A DNA stretch of 32,929 nt from an uncultured Bacteroidales bacterium (lineage in GTDB: Bacteria > Bacteroidota > Bacteroidia > Bacteroidales > UBA932), in the NCBI GenBank assembly GCA_946616385.1, contig CAMOIZ010000002.1, positions 1-32,929 of the forward strand, read 5' to 3'. A program made the translations under genes and the position numbers. The notes under the pieces were generated by a model that worked only from the letters and a program-made list of their open reading frames with translations, was not told the DNA's origin and searched no databases. Below are positions 1 through 9,506 of this stretch, piece after piece; within the stretch, counting starts at the first letter, position 1, and each line of letters opens with the position of its first letter.

Positions 1-1271
1 GCGAACATGTTCTTCTTGTAGGCCTCCACACCGGGCTGGTTGAAAGGATTCACACCGAGCAGATATGCGGAAACGCCGCACGCGAACTCGAAGAAGTAGA
101 ATATGGCTCCGAGATTGTACTCGTCGATCTTCTCGACCGAAAGCTCGATCTGGGGCACACCGCCGTCGATATGGGCGAGTTTGGTGCCGAGAGCGGCCAT
201 CGCATTGCAGTGCTCGACATGCTGGCCTGCGAGATAATTGAGCTGGTCGAGATTCTGGGGATCGGTCCCTATCACTACGCTGCGCTGGGCTTTCTCGACC
301 TTCACCACGGTTTCGAACATCACGCGGTCACCCTCCTGAATGAACTGTCCTACAGAGTGGAGGTCGGTGGTATTGTTGACGGATGCAGGGAAAATACCCT
401 TCAGATCCTTGCCTTCGGATTCGCCGTAGAGCTGCTTCCACCATTCACCCAGATACTGGAACTTGGGATTGTAGTTCACCAGAACCTCAATCTTCTTTCC
501 GAGTCCGGTATAGAGAAGGTTGCGCATTGCGGCATACTCGACAGCGGCGTTCTTCTCCCCTTTCTTCAGGAGTTCGGCACGCTCGTCGGCAGCGCCCCTG
601 AGCATGGCACGGATGTCGAAACCGGCAAGCACTATGGGAAGGATTCCCACAGGGGTAAGCACGGAGAAACGTCCGCCCACGTTGTCGGGAACTATGAAGG
701 AACGGTATCCTTCCTGGGTAGCAAGGGTCTTGAGAGCGCCCTTCCTGGCATCGGTGATGGCCACGATACGTGCAGAAGCTTCTGCCTTGCCGTATTTATT
801 CTCGAGGTATTCTTTCACGATACGGAATGCTACCGCAGGTTCGGTGGTGGTTCCGGACTTGGAGATCACCACGCATGCTGCGTTGCTCTGCCCGACGAGA
901 TCCATAACTTCGGCGAGGTAATCTTCGCTGAGGTTGTTGCCGGCGAACACTACGCGGATCTGCCCCTCGGGATGCACGAACTGATGTGAAAGCGCCTCGA
1001 TTGCACAGCGGGCTCCGAGATAGCTGCCGCCGATGCCAATGACAACGGCGAGATTCACGCCACGGGCCTTCCAGTCATCGCGAACGGCCTCGCAGTCTGC
1101 TATCAGGGTTTCCGGGGTGTCAACAGGAAGAGTCTTCCAGCCGAGAAAATCGTTCCCGGCGCCTTTTTCGCTTTCGAGAACATCGAAGGCCTCGAGGGCC
1201 TTGCCCACATATTCTTTGTAATCGGATTCTTTAACGAAGGGGTTGCAGCCCTTCAAATCAACTTTAACCAT
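1..1271 (-). CDS. pgi: Glucose-6-phosphate isomerase, C-terminus cut off by window edge
   Basis: Reverse-strand reading from ATG at 1271 stays open to the window edge: MVKVDLKGCNPFVKESDYKEYVGKALEAFD...VVIGIGGSYLGARCAIEAL...VVISKSGTTTEPAVAFRI...SVLTPVGILPIVLAGFDI. These are PGI sugar-isomerase motifs. Missing from the ORF track because there is no stop in the window. Confidence 0.95.
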   Translation of the reverse strand, partial: MVKVDLKGCNPFVKESDYKEYVGKALEAFDVLESEKGAGNDFLGWKTLPVDTPETLIADCEAVRDDWKARGVNLAVVIGIGGSYLGARCAIEALSHQFVHPEGQIRVVFAGNNLSEDYLAEVMDLVGQSNAACVVISKSGTTTEPAVAFRIVKEYLENKYGKAEASARIVAITDARKGALKTLATQEGYRSFIVPDNVGGRFSVLTPVGILPIVLAGFDIRAMLRGAADERAELLKKGEKNAAVEYAAMRNLLYTGLGKKIEVLVNYNPKFQYLGEWWKQLYGESEGKDLKGIFPASVNNTTDLHSVGQFIQEGDRVMFETVVKVEKAQRSVVIGTDPQNLDQLNYLAGQHVEHCNAMAALGTKLAHIDGGVPQIELSVEKIDEYNLGAIFYFFEFACGVSAYLLGVNPFNQPGVEAYKKNMF

Positions 1272-1291
1272 AATTCATTAGATTTGAGACG

Positions 1292-1299
1292 CAAATTTA
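1292..1299 (-). promoter_or_regulatory. -7 element for pgi
   Basis: Reverse strand TAAATTTG, 20 nt before ATG 1271. Confidence 0.55.
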
Positions 1300-1311
1300 C
1301 TAAAATCTTCC

Positions 1312-1319
1312 TATATTTG
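1312..1319 (+). promoter_or_regulatory. -7 element for GDPD gene
   Basis: TATATTTG, 5 nt before ATG 1325. Confidence 0.65.
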
Positions 1320-1324
1320 TGATT

Positions 1325-2152
1325 ATGAAACTCAAAAACATCTCCGTCATCGCCGCAGCGGCGCTGCTGGCCTTGGCAGCCTGCGCCGGGGGCAAGTCCG
1401 GCTTTCCAAAAATCGATCAGGATGGAAAAACCGCTGTCGTAGCCCACAGAGGGTTCTGGAATTGCGAAGCTGCCGGGTTTGCAGAGAATTCGATCGCATC
1501 GCTCAAGGCCGCTCAGGACAACGGATTCTGGGGAAGCGAATTCGACGTTCACATCACCACCGACGACGTGATCCTTGTTTTTCACAACGATGAAATCGAC
1601 GGTGCACGCATCGACACATGCGAGGCTGCCACTTTCGCTGAACACCGCCTGGCAAATGGCGAAAAGGTTCCTACCATCGACGAATATCTCACCCAGGGCG
1701 AAAAATCCGACAAGACCGTCCTGGTGATTGAACTTAAACCGGAAATTACCATCGAGCGGGAGGACGCCCTGATCGACCTTAGCATCGAGGCCTTGAAATC
1801 CCACAATCTGCTTGATCCCTCGAGAGTCGTTTTCATCAGCTTCAGCAAATACATCTGCGACCGCATAGCCGCCGAGTATCCCGAATTCATCAATCAGTAT
1901 CTCGAAGGGGATTTCTCTCCTGAGGAACTTGCCGAATTCGGAATCAACGGTTTCGACTACAATTCAAAGGCCGTACTCAAAGATTCTACCATCGTAGATC
2001 GCGCGCACGCCCTCGGAATGAGCACAAACGTGTGGACCGTGAACAAGCCCGAGAAAATGCGCAAATTCATCGATTTAGGCATAGACGCCATCACCACCAA
2101 CGAGCCCCTTGTGCTCCGTGAGCTTCTTGGCGAAAAGGAATTCAAACTGTAA
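1325..2152 (+). CDS. Glycerophosphodiester phosphodiesterase family lipoprotein
   Basis: Lipobox LAAC near the N-terminus; VAHRGFWNCEAAGFAENSIASLKAAQDNGFWGSEFDVHITTDD and C-terminal NVWTVNKPEKMRKFIDLGIDAITTNEP are typical GDPD motifs. Confidence 0.92.
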   Translation: MKLKNISVIAAAALLALAACAGGKSGFPKIDQDGKTAVVAHRGFWNCEAAGFAENSIASLKAAQDNGFWGSEFDVHITTDDVILVFHNDEIDGARIDTCEAATFAEHRLANGEKVPTIDEYLTQGEKSDKTVLVIELKPEITIEREDALIDLSIEALKSHNLLDPSRVVFISFSKYICDRIAAEYPEFINQYLEGDFSPEELAEFGINGFDYNSKAVLKDSTIVDRAHALGMSTNVWTVNKPEKMRKFIDLGIDAITTNEPLVLRELLGEKEFKL

Positions 2153-2170
2153 CCAATTTCCTTTTTCTGA

Positions 2171-2200
2171 TAATCCGGCACCCGAAAGGATGCCGGATTA
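2171..2200. repeat. Inverted repeat / hairpin between GDPD and A2M genes
   Basis: TAATCCGGCA-CCCGAAAGGA-TGCCGGATTA: 10-bp perfect stem; loop can form CC-GAAA-GG. Confidence 0.85.
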
Positions 2201-2204
2201 TTGC

Positions 2205-2212
2205 TATATTTG
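2205..2212 (+). promoter_or_regulatory. Bacteroidota -7 element for A2M-pbpC
   Basis: TATATTTG matches TAnnTTTG; ATG at 2234. Confidence 0.65.
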
Positions 2213-2233
2213 CATAGTATAACACCCACAAGT

Positions 2234-5200
2234 ATGAAATCATTATTCCGCGCTTTCACATTTGCTATATGCATCATTCTATGCTTCTCTGAGTGCAAGA
2301 ACGCTTCAAAGGCGCCCGAAACCGACTTTGCCCCATACATTTCCGCTTACACGGGAGGGGTGATCTCAGAAGACGCCTCGATCAGAATCGACCTTGCCCG
2401 CGAAGTTCCGGAACAGGCCCGCACGACAGACGGACTCTTCTCTTTCTCCCCTTCCGTCAAGGGCTCCGTGAGATGGACAAGCCCCGCTTCTGTCATATTT
2501 TTTCCCGACCAGGGAGCCTTGACTCCAGGCAAGAACTACAAGGCCGTTTTCAATCTCGGGAAAGTTCTGGATGTGGAAAAGAAGTCCCTGAAGACCTTCA
2601 AATTCGGCTTTACCGTTAAAGGTGCCGATACGAAGGAGGTGTCCGAAAACGCTTCCGGAGAAATACCCGGAAACGGATTCCACATTTCGGCGGCGTACAT
2701 TTCCGGAACAGGAAATCCCCATATCGAAATCGTGTTCTCCGGCACACCGGCAAACGCATTGAAAAAGGGCCTCATCGAGCTTGAAGGTGCTTCCCGCTTC
2801 TACACGGAGCAGCAAGGTTCCGTGATAAACGTGTTTTACGAAGACGTCGGAAAGGATATCACGCTCAAAGTCTCGTCCAGTGTAAAGGATGCCTCCGGAG
2901 CCACTCTGGGTCAGGATTTCGTCAAGGTATTCCCTCTCGGAGATATTCCTCCGGCAGTTGAAATCGCCCTTCAGGGCCAGATTCTCCCGAATGAAGGAGA
3001 CCTTGTACTTCCTTTCCGCGCGGTCAACCTCGCCGCCGTCGAACTCCGCATAGTAAAGATATATCCGGGCAACGTGCTAATGTTCCTGCAAGACAACGAC
3101 CTCGGCGAAGAAGAGTACCTGCGCAGGGCCGGACGTCTTGTGTGCCATAAGGATATAGCACTGGATCCCAAATACGACCTGCATACCTGGAACAACTTCT
3201 CCATCGACCTTTCCGGTCTGCTCAGAAAGGATCCGGGCGCCATCTACCGCATAAGGCTCTCGTTCAGGGAGGATCAGTCGCTGTATGGCGGCAGGACTCC
3301 GGACAATGTCGTCAAGATGTCCGACGGCACTCCGGACGCAAAAGACGAAGCCATCTGGGATTCCGCCCAGCCGTGGTACTGGGACAACGACTACGACTGG
3401 AACAATTACAAGTATAAGGAACGCAACGACCCTACCAGGCCTTCCTATTTCATGGAGTCGTCCCGCTTCCCCGTTGCGCAGCTGCTGACCTCGGACCTGG
3501 GGCTCGTGGCCAAATACGCGGGAGGTGATAAAATCTGGGTGGGTGCCAACAATCTCATTACCGCCAAGCCGGCTGCAGGCGTGCAACTGACCGTATATGA
3601 TTTCCAGCTTCAGAAAATCGGCCAGGCAAGGACAGGTTCCGACGGCATGGTGGAGATTCCTGTTTCCCGCCGTCCCTTCGTTGTCACCGGCACATCCGGC
3701 AACTCTGTCACCTATCTTAAAGTCAACGACGGCAACGAAAAATCGCTGAGCCGCTTCGACACCGGAGGCGAAACCGTTGGACACGGTCTAAAGGCTTTCA
3801 TCTACGGGGAACGTGGCGTTTGGCGTCCGGGCGATACCTTGCATCTCACCATGATTCTTCAGTCGAAGGATGCCGAACTTCCCTCCGCCCATCCGGCCAC
3901 TCTCGAATTATACACTCCGGAAGGACAGTTCCACTCAAGACTGGTACGTCAGGGGCTGAACGGATTCTACGCATTCGATATCCCCACTTCCGCCGATGAT
4001 CCAACAGGATTCTGGAACGCATACGTGAAAGTTGGAGGAAGTTCATTCCACAAGACACTTCACATTGAAACGATCAAACCCAACCGCCTGAAAATCAATA
4101 TCGATTATGGTTCGGAACCTCTGGTTGCCGGAAGCACGGTGACAGTTCCCATTTCCGCTTCATGGCTGACCGGATCCCCGGCTTCCGGCCTGAAGGCAAG
4201 GGCGGTGATGACCCTGCGGAGGTCGTCCTCACAGCTGCGCGGATACGAGAAATACAGTTTCACGGTCCCCGGTGCTGAATTCACCTCAACCGAGACCAAA
4301 CTATTCGAAACCAAGCTGAATTCGGAAGGAAAAGCTTATGTGGGCTTACAGCTTCCTCCCGCAGCCAACGCCCCCGGCATGCTGAATGCCACCATCATGA
4401 CAGCGGTCCAGGAAGATGCCGGAGACGAAAGTTTCACCACCGCGACCGTTCCTTTCTCGCCATACACTGCATACGTCGGCGTCAGGATTCCGGATGAAGA
4501 TTATCTCGAAACCGACAAAGACCAGACTATTCGATTCGCCGTGGTCGGTCCGGACGGCAAGCGCATCTCCGGACACAAACTGGAATACCGCATCTTCAAG
4601 ACAGGCTGGAACTGGTGGCTGGAGAATTCCGCGACCGAACTCGATTCCTACGTAAACGGATCCTCGGTGCAGCTGGTATCCGGAGGCACCCTCGTTTCCG
4701 GCAACTCCGACGTCACCTGCACGGTGAGGGTGAATTATCCTGACTGGGGACGCTTCATCGTTATAGTAAAGGACCTCGACAGCGGTCATGTAAGCGGCAG
4801 AAGCTTCATCATAGACTGGCCTGAATACAGGGGCCGTGCAGACAGACGGGACCCCGAGAATCTCACGATGCTCACCTTCTCTACCGACAAATCTTCATAC
4901 AAGGTCGGTGAAAAGGCGACCGTATACCTCCCTGCCGCTCCCGGCGGACAGGCTCTCATATCGGTCGAGAATTCTACCAGAGTTCTTTCTTCTTCCTGGG
5001 TTTCAACCGGAGATACCGACCGTGCGTGGAGCATGCAGGTGACTGAAGACATGGCTCCTGACTTCTACATTCATGTGACTCTCGTGCAGCCGCGAGGAAA
5101 GGTCGCAAACGAGCTCCCCGTAAGGTTATATGGAGTTCAGCGTGTGTTGGTAGAGAATCCTCAGTCGCATCTGCATCCGGTGCTCGACATGCCCGGGGCC

Positions 5201-7354
5201 CTGCATCCGGAAGAGGAATTCACCCTGAGCGTGAGCGAGACTTCCGGACGCCCGATGACCTACACCCTCGCGATAGTAGACGAAGGCCTGCTCGATCTCA
5301 CCGCCTTCAAGACCCCGGATCCTTGGAAGGCCATGAACAAGGTGGAAGCGCTGGGCGTACGCACATGGGACATGTACGACAACGTGATAGGAATTCTGGG
5401 CGGACAATTTGCGAAGATTGCAGCAATCGGCGGCGACCAGGACAACATAGTCTCCGCCCGCAACGACAACCGCTTCAATCCCGTAGTCTACGTTCTCCCT
5501 CCCAGCCAGCTTGCCAAAGGCGCCAAGGCTAAACACAAGATCAAGCTTCCGATGTATGTCGGAAGCGTAAGGGTGATGCTTGTAGCCGGCCAGGGAAAGG
5601 CCTTCGGCAATGCCGAAAAGACCGTGCCCGTCACAGCACCTCTCATGATTCTGCCTACTGCTCCCCGCACATTGAGTCCCGGAGAGGAAATCCAGCTTCC
5701 CGTGAACGTGTTCGCGATGGAAGACGGCATCCGCTCCGCTGATGTGAGCGTAGACATCAAAGGTCCCGTGGAACTCACCGGCAATCGGAAGCAGACCATT
5801 ACATTCAACGGAAAGGGCGACCAGCTGGTGCGTTTCGCCCTGAAGGCGAATGGAGAAGGCACGGCGACCATTACCGTGAATGCTTCCGGCGCAGGTCACA
5901 AGGCTTATGAGACGGTCAGCATCCCCGTGGCGAATCCCAATCCGGTACGCGCTACTGTAACGCGCAGAGAACTTCCCGCAGGCGCGACAGCATCATTCAC
6001 TCCTGCAGGAACATCCTACCTCCAGCTTACGGCCTTCCCGGCTTTCGATGCAAGGGCTTTGTATCAGGAGATGCTCTCTTACCCCTACAATTGCTCCGAA
6101 CAACTTGCTGCACGCGGTCTTTCGTTCCTGCATCTGGCTTCATTCCTCGGAGAAAAACCCGATGCAGCGCAGATAGACGCCATTGTCCGGCAGCTCTATT
6201 CCAGGCAGAATGCCGACGGCGGCTTCGGCTACTGGAATGGAGGATCCAGCAATTCATGGGTCAGTTCAATGGCCGGACTCTTCCTTTCTGAAGCCGCAAA
6301 GTCGGGCTATACGGTCGACAGGACAGTCCTCCAGACATGGACCCGTTACCAGCAGAAACTGTCGAACGCATACAGGATAGCCGGAAATTCGGCATTCCCC
6401 CATCTGGACGAGGCATTCAGGCTTTATACCCTGGCCGCGGCCGGCTCCCCCTCGACCGCATCTATGAACAGACTGAAAGAAGACGATTCCATCGGCTACA
6501 GGGCAAAGTGGATGCTCGCTTCGGCCTACGCCCTTTGCGGCAAGAAGCAGGTTGCAAGCGACATGATCGCAAAGATCGACCGTTCCTTCGAGAACGGGAA
6601 TCCTTACAACATCACTTTCGGCACCTCGCTCCGCGACAAGTTCCTTGCCCTTGAAGCGATGGCTCTTACATCCAATCTTGCCGAAGCTATCCCCCTTGCC
6701 CAGGAACTCGTGTCGGAAAAAGACCTTTCAACACAGGAGACGGCATTCGCCGCAATAGCGTTCGACCGCCTGCGCAGCGAATTGTCCGCATCTTCGGTGA
6801 AGGCGACGGTCGGCGGCAGGCAGATCAGCGCCAAGGCACAGGTCTCTGTGCCCGTAGAAAGCAAGGTAGATGTGAAGAACACTTCGGACGGACCACTGTA
6901 TCTCACATTCGTAGATCTGGTCAAGGATCCTGCAGGGACTTCAGTTCCTGCCACGTCGAACGGACTCTCGCTAAGCGTGAGATACGAATCCGGCGGAAAG
7001 GTCATCAACGCATCGGAGTTGCGCCAGGGCATGCTGTTCACGGCTGTAGCCGAGGTGAAGAACCTTTCCAAAGTATCTGATTACGACATGCTTGCACTCT
7101 CGCTCAACATTCCTTCCGGCTGGGAAATACAGAATGAAAGACTTATGGGCGGAAGTGACGTTACCGCCGACATTCGCGATGACCGCTGCGACTGGTTCTT
7201 CTCGCTCGAAAAGGGTCGTAGCAAGGTATTCAGGCTCTCGCTTCGCGCAGCATACGAAGGTTCCTACATTCTTCCTTCGTCCAAGTGCAGCGCCATGTAC
7301 GAGCCCGAAATATCTGCCTGCACAGCGTCTTCCAATACGGAAGTCGTGCGATGA
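2234..7354 (+). CDS. Alpha-2-macroglobulin family protein with CxEQ thioester motif
   Basis: 1707 aa from ATG 2234. MG-like domains, GERGVWRPGDTLHLTMIL, bait/A2M region, and YPYNCSEQLAARGLSFL thioester motif (CSEQ at 6092-6103). Overlaps a PBP1C gene by 4 nt, the classic bacterial A2M-pbpC pairing. Confidence 0.93.
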   Translation: MKSLFRAFTFAICIILCFSECKNASKAPETDFAPYISAYTGGVISEDASIRIDLAREVPEQARTTDGLFSFSPSVKGSVRWTSPASVIFFPDQGALTPGKNYKAVFNLGKVLDVEKKSLKTFKFGFTVKGADTKEVSENASGEIPGNGFHISAAYISGTGNPHIEIVFSGTPANALKKGLIELEGASRFYTEQQGSVINVFYEDVGKDITLKVSSSVKDASGATLGQDFVKVFPLGDIPPAVEIALQGQILPNEGDLVLPFRAVNLAAVELRIVKIYPGNVLMFLQDNDLGEEEYLRRAGRLVCHKDIALDPKYDLHTWNNFSIDLSGLLRKDPGAIYRIRLSFREDQSLYGGRTPDNVVKMSDGTPDAKDEAIWDSAQPWYWDNDYDWNNYKYKERNDPTRPSYFMESSRFPVAQLLTSDLGLVAKYAGGDKIWVGANNLITAKPAAGVQLTVYDFQLQKIGQARTGSDGMVEIPVSRRPFVVTGTSGNSVTYLKVNDGNEKSLSRFDTGGETVGHGLKAFIYGERGVWRPGDTLHLTMILQSKDAELPSAHPATLELYTPEGQFHSRLVRQGLNGFYAFDIPTSADDPTGFWNAYVKVGGSSFHKTLHIETIKPNRLKINIDYGSEPLVAGSTVTVPISASWLTGSPASGLKARAVMTLRRSSSQLRGYEKYSFTVPGAEFTSTETKLFETKLNSEGKAYVGLQLPPAANAPGMLNATIMTAVQEDAGDESFTTATVPFSPYTAYVGVRIPDEDYLETDKDQTIRFAVVGPDGKRISGHKLEYRIFKTGWNWWLENSATELDSYVNGSSVQLVSGGTLVSGNSDVTCTVRVNYPDWGRFIVIVKDLDSGHVSGRSFIIDWPEYRGRADRRDPENLTMLTFSTDKSSYKVGEKATVYLPAAPGGQALISVENSTRVLSSSWVSTGDTDRAWSMQVTEDMAPDFYIHVTLVQPRGKVANELPVRLYGVQRVLVENPQSHLHPVLDMPGALHPEEEFTLSVSETSGRPMTYTLAIVDEGLLDLTAFKTPDPWKAMNKVEALGVRTWDMYDNVIGILGGQFAKIAAIGGDQDNIVSARNDNRFNPVVYVLPPSQLAKGAKAKHKIKLPMYVGSVRVMLVAGQGKAFGNAEKTVPVTAPLMILPTAPRTLSPGEEIQLPVNVFAMEDGIRSADVSVDIKGPVELTGNRKQTITFNGKGDQLVRFALKANGEGTATITVNASGAGHKAYETVSIPVANPNPVRATVTRRELPAGATASFTPAGTSYLQLTAFPAFDARALYQEMLSYPYNCSEQLAARGLSFLHLASFLGEKPDAAQIDAIVRQLYSRQNADGGFGYWNGGSSNSWVSSMAGLFLSEAAKSGYTVDRTVLQTWTRYQQKLSNAYRIAGNSAFPHLDEAFRLYTLAAAGSPSTASMNRLKEDDSIGYRAKWMLASAYALCGKKQVASDMIAKIDRSFENGNPYNITFGTSLRDKFLALEAMALTSNLAEAIPLAQELVSEKDLSTQETAFAAIAFDRLRSELSASSVKATVGGRQISAKAQVSVPVESKVDVKNTSDGPLYLTFVDLVKDPAGTSVPATSNGLSLSVRYESGGKVINASELRQGMLFTAVAEVKNLSKVSDYDMLALSLNIPSGWEIQNERLMGGSDVTADIRDDRCDWFFSLEKGRSKVFRLSLRAAYEGSYILPSSKCSAMYEPEISACTASSNTEVVR

Positions 7355-9492
7355 AACACAGGCGGAGATGGCTGATTGCAGGGGGCGTCCTGTTGTTGGG
7401 GCTGATAATCGCCTCTCCCGGACGTCCCTTTGCAAGTGTGCCATACTCCACCGTGGTCACGGATTCGGAAGGGCAGCTGCTCGGAGCCAGGATAGCCTCC
7501 GACGGACAATGGCGTTTTCCCCCGTCGGACACCATCCCTGCAAGATTCAAGACCGCTCTTCTGCAATTTGAAGACAGGCATTTCTACTATCATCCAGGCG
7601 TGGATCCCTTTGCGCTTGTCCGCGCTCTGGCAGGCAATCTGAAGGCCGGGCATGTTACCAGCGGCGGAAGCACCATCACGATGCAGGTGATCCGCCTCTC
7701 GCGGGGAAGGGAACGTACAATCATGCAGAAGTGCATCGAATCGCTGCAGGCCGTGCTGCTGGAATGCCGGTATTCCAAAAAGAGGATTCTGGGCATGTAC
7801 TGCGCCCACGCCCCCTTCGGAGGCAATGTAGTAGGGCTTGAGGCGGCCGCCTGGCGGTATTTCGGCCGGCCGGCCGCGGAACTGTCCTGGGGAGAAGCCG
7901 CCACTCTGGCGGTACTGCCGAATTCCCCGGCATCGATCCACCCCGGCAAAAACAGGGACAAGCTTCTCGCAAAGCGGAACCGCCTTCTCCGGCGTCTTTG
8001 CGACAAGGGTTTCCTAAGCGAAGAAAGTTGCGCGCTGGCCATGGAAGAACCTTTGCCCGATGCCCCCCTTCCACTCCCCTCCCATGCCGCACATTTTGTA
8101 GCATCCGCACCCGAAGGTGTGCTCACACGCAGCAGCCTGAAACTCGACCTGCAGACTAAGGCGGAAGAAATCGCCCGGCGTCAAAGCGACGAACTGGCCC
8201 GGAACGGCATTGCCGACCTCTCCATAATCATTCTCGACAACAAAACAGGGCTCCCCGTGGCATGGTGCGGAAATGCATCCCCGGAAAGGAAAAGGCCGGG
8301 AGCGCAGGTAGACATCGCTTCATCGCCCAGGTCAACGGGCAGCATCCTCAAACCCTTCCTGTTCTGCGCAGCCCTTCAGGAAGGACTCATCCTGCCCGGG
8401 ACCCTGTTGAAAGACACTCCCGTGAGCCTGAACGGATTCTCTCCGCAGAACTTCGACCAGAAGTTCTATGGGGCGGTGCCGGCTTCGAAGGCTCTTTCGA
8501 GATCGCTGAACGTGCCCGCAGTGCACCTGTTACGTGAATACGGCGTCCCTCGCTTTCACACCCTGCTGCGCAATGCAGGCCTCACTACCCTCACGAAAGA
8601 CGCTTCATGGTATGGTCTGTCACTTATTCTCGGAGGCGCCGAAGCGACCCTCAAGGAAATCACCGGCCTATACTGTTCATTGGTACGGAGTTACACCGGT
8701 GCAATCGACTTCCCCATCAACGACAAGGTTGCCATCTGGTATACTTTTGAAGCCTTGAAAGACGTCAACCGGCCGGATGAATTGGATTGGCATCTGCTTC
8801 CTTCCCTGCGTAAAGCGGCATGGAAGACCGGAACTAGCTACGGGTTCCGCGATGCTTGGGCAGTAGGGATGACTCCCGATTATACCGTGGGAGTATGGGC
8901 CGGGAATGCGGAGGGGCAGGGCGTGCCCGGACTGACAGGCGCAAGCACCGCGGGCCCTGTCCTTTTCGACGTTTTCAACATGTTGCCGGCATCGCCGGAA
9001 TGGTTCGACGAGCCCGACGGCGGAATCTTTGCCGAGGTCTGCCCCGAATCCGGGCATCTTCGCGGGCCCGACTGCCCGTCCGGAACCGAAATGCTGCTTC
9101 CCGCCGCAGCCCTGGAAAGCGAGCCTTGCCCTTACCATGACGGCGGTGTTTTCGTCCTCCCTCCCGCAATGGAATGGTACTACAGGCAATATCATCCTGA
9201 ATATACCGTTCCGAAGACGGAAAAGAAACAGATGGAATTCATCTACCCCGAAAACGGCAGCATGCTGACCATTCCAAGGCAGCTGAACGGCGAAGTGGAA
9301 GGCATTGCATTCCAGCTTGCGGTACGCGACGCATCCGGACCTGTATGGTGGCATATGGATGGAGAATACGTGGGCGAAACCCGTTTCATGCACAGCCTGC
9401 GGCTGCTCCCGGGACCAGGCCGGCATACCATCGTTGCAGTAGACCCCGAAGGAAGCACGGCCTCGGTGCAGTTTACAGTGACTGATAATTGA
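7351..9492 (+). CDS. pbpC: Penicillin-binding protein 1C (bifunctional transglycosylase/transpeptidase)
   Basis: Start overlaps the A2M stop (ATGA). Transglycosylase FEDRHFYYHPGVDPFALVRAL and GGSTITMQVIRLSRG; transpeptidase SILK (STGSILKPF), SLN, KTGTS; C-terminal PBP1C-like domain. Confidence 0.93.
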   Translation: MKHRRRWLIAGGVLLLGLIIASPGRPFASVPYSTVVTDSEGQLLGARIASDGQWRFPPSDTIPARFKTALLQFEDRHFYYHPGVDPFALVRALAGNLKAGHVTSGGSTITMQVIRLSRGRERTIMQKCIESLQAVLLECRYSKKRILGMYCAHAPFGGNVVGLEAAAWRYFGRPAAELSWGEAATLAVLPNSPASIHPGKNRDKLLAKRNRLLRRLCDKGFLSEESCALAMEEPLPDAPLPLPSHAAHFVASAPEGVLTRSSLKLDLQTKAEEIARRQSDELARNGIADLSIIILDNKTGLPVAWCGNASPERKRPGAQVDIASSPRSTGSILKPFLFCAALQEGLILPGTLLKDTPVSLNGFSPQNFDQKFYGAVPASKALSRSLNVPAVHLLREYGVPRFHTLLRNAGLTTLTKDASWYGLSLILGGAEATLKEITGLYCSLVRSYTGAIDFPINDKVAIWYTFEALKDVNRPDELDWHLLPSLRKAAWKTGTSYGFRDAWAVGMTPDYTVGVWAGNAEGQGVPGLTGASTAGPVLFDVFNMLPASPEWFDEPDGGIFAEVCPESGHLRGPDCPSGTEMLLPAAALESEPCPYHDGGVFVLPPAMEWYYRQYHPEYTVPKTEKKQMEFIYPENGSMLTIPRQLNGEVEGIAFQLAVRDASGPVWWHMDGEYVGETRFMHSLRLLPGPGRHTIVAVDPEGSTASVQFTVTDN

Positions 9493-9493
9493 C

Positions 9494-9501
9494 TATATTT
9501 G
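9494..9501 (+). promoter_or_regulatory. -7 element for GH106-like gene
   Basis: TATATTTG one nt after the pbpC stop and 5 nt before ATG 9507. Confidence 0.65.
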
Positions 9502-9506
9502 TAATA

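Noticed and set aside
171-989. 272-aa plus-strand ORF
   Set aside because: Antisense to pgi, whose reverse-strand reading has clear PGI motifs; the ORF itself has no recognisable domain.
5126-5899. 257-aa minus-strand ORF
   Set aside because: Antisense shadow of the A2M gene.
8677-9426. 249-aa minus-strand ORF
   Set aside because: Antisense shadow of pbpC.
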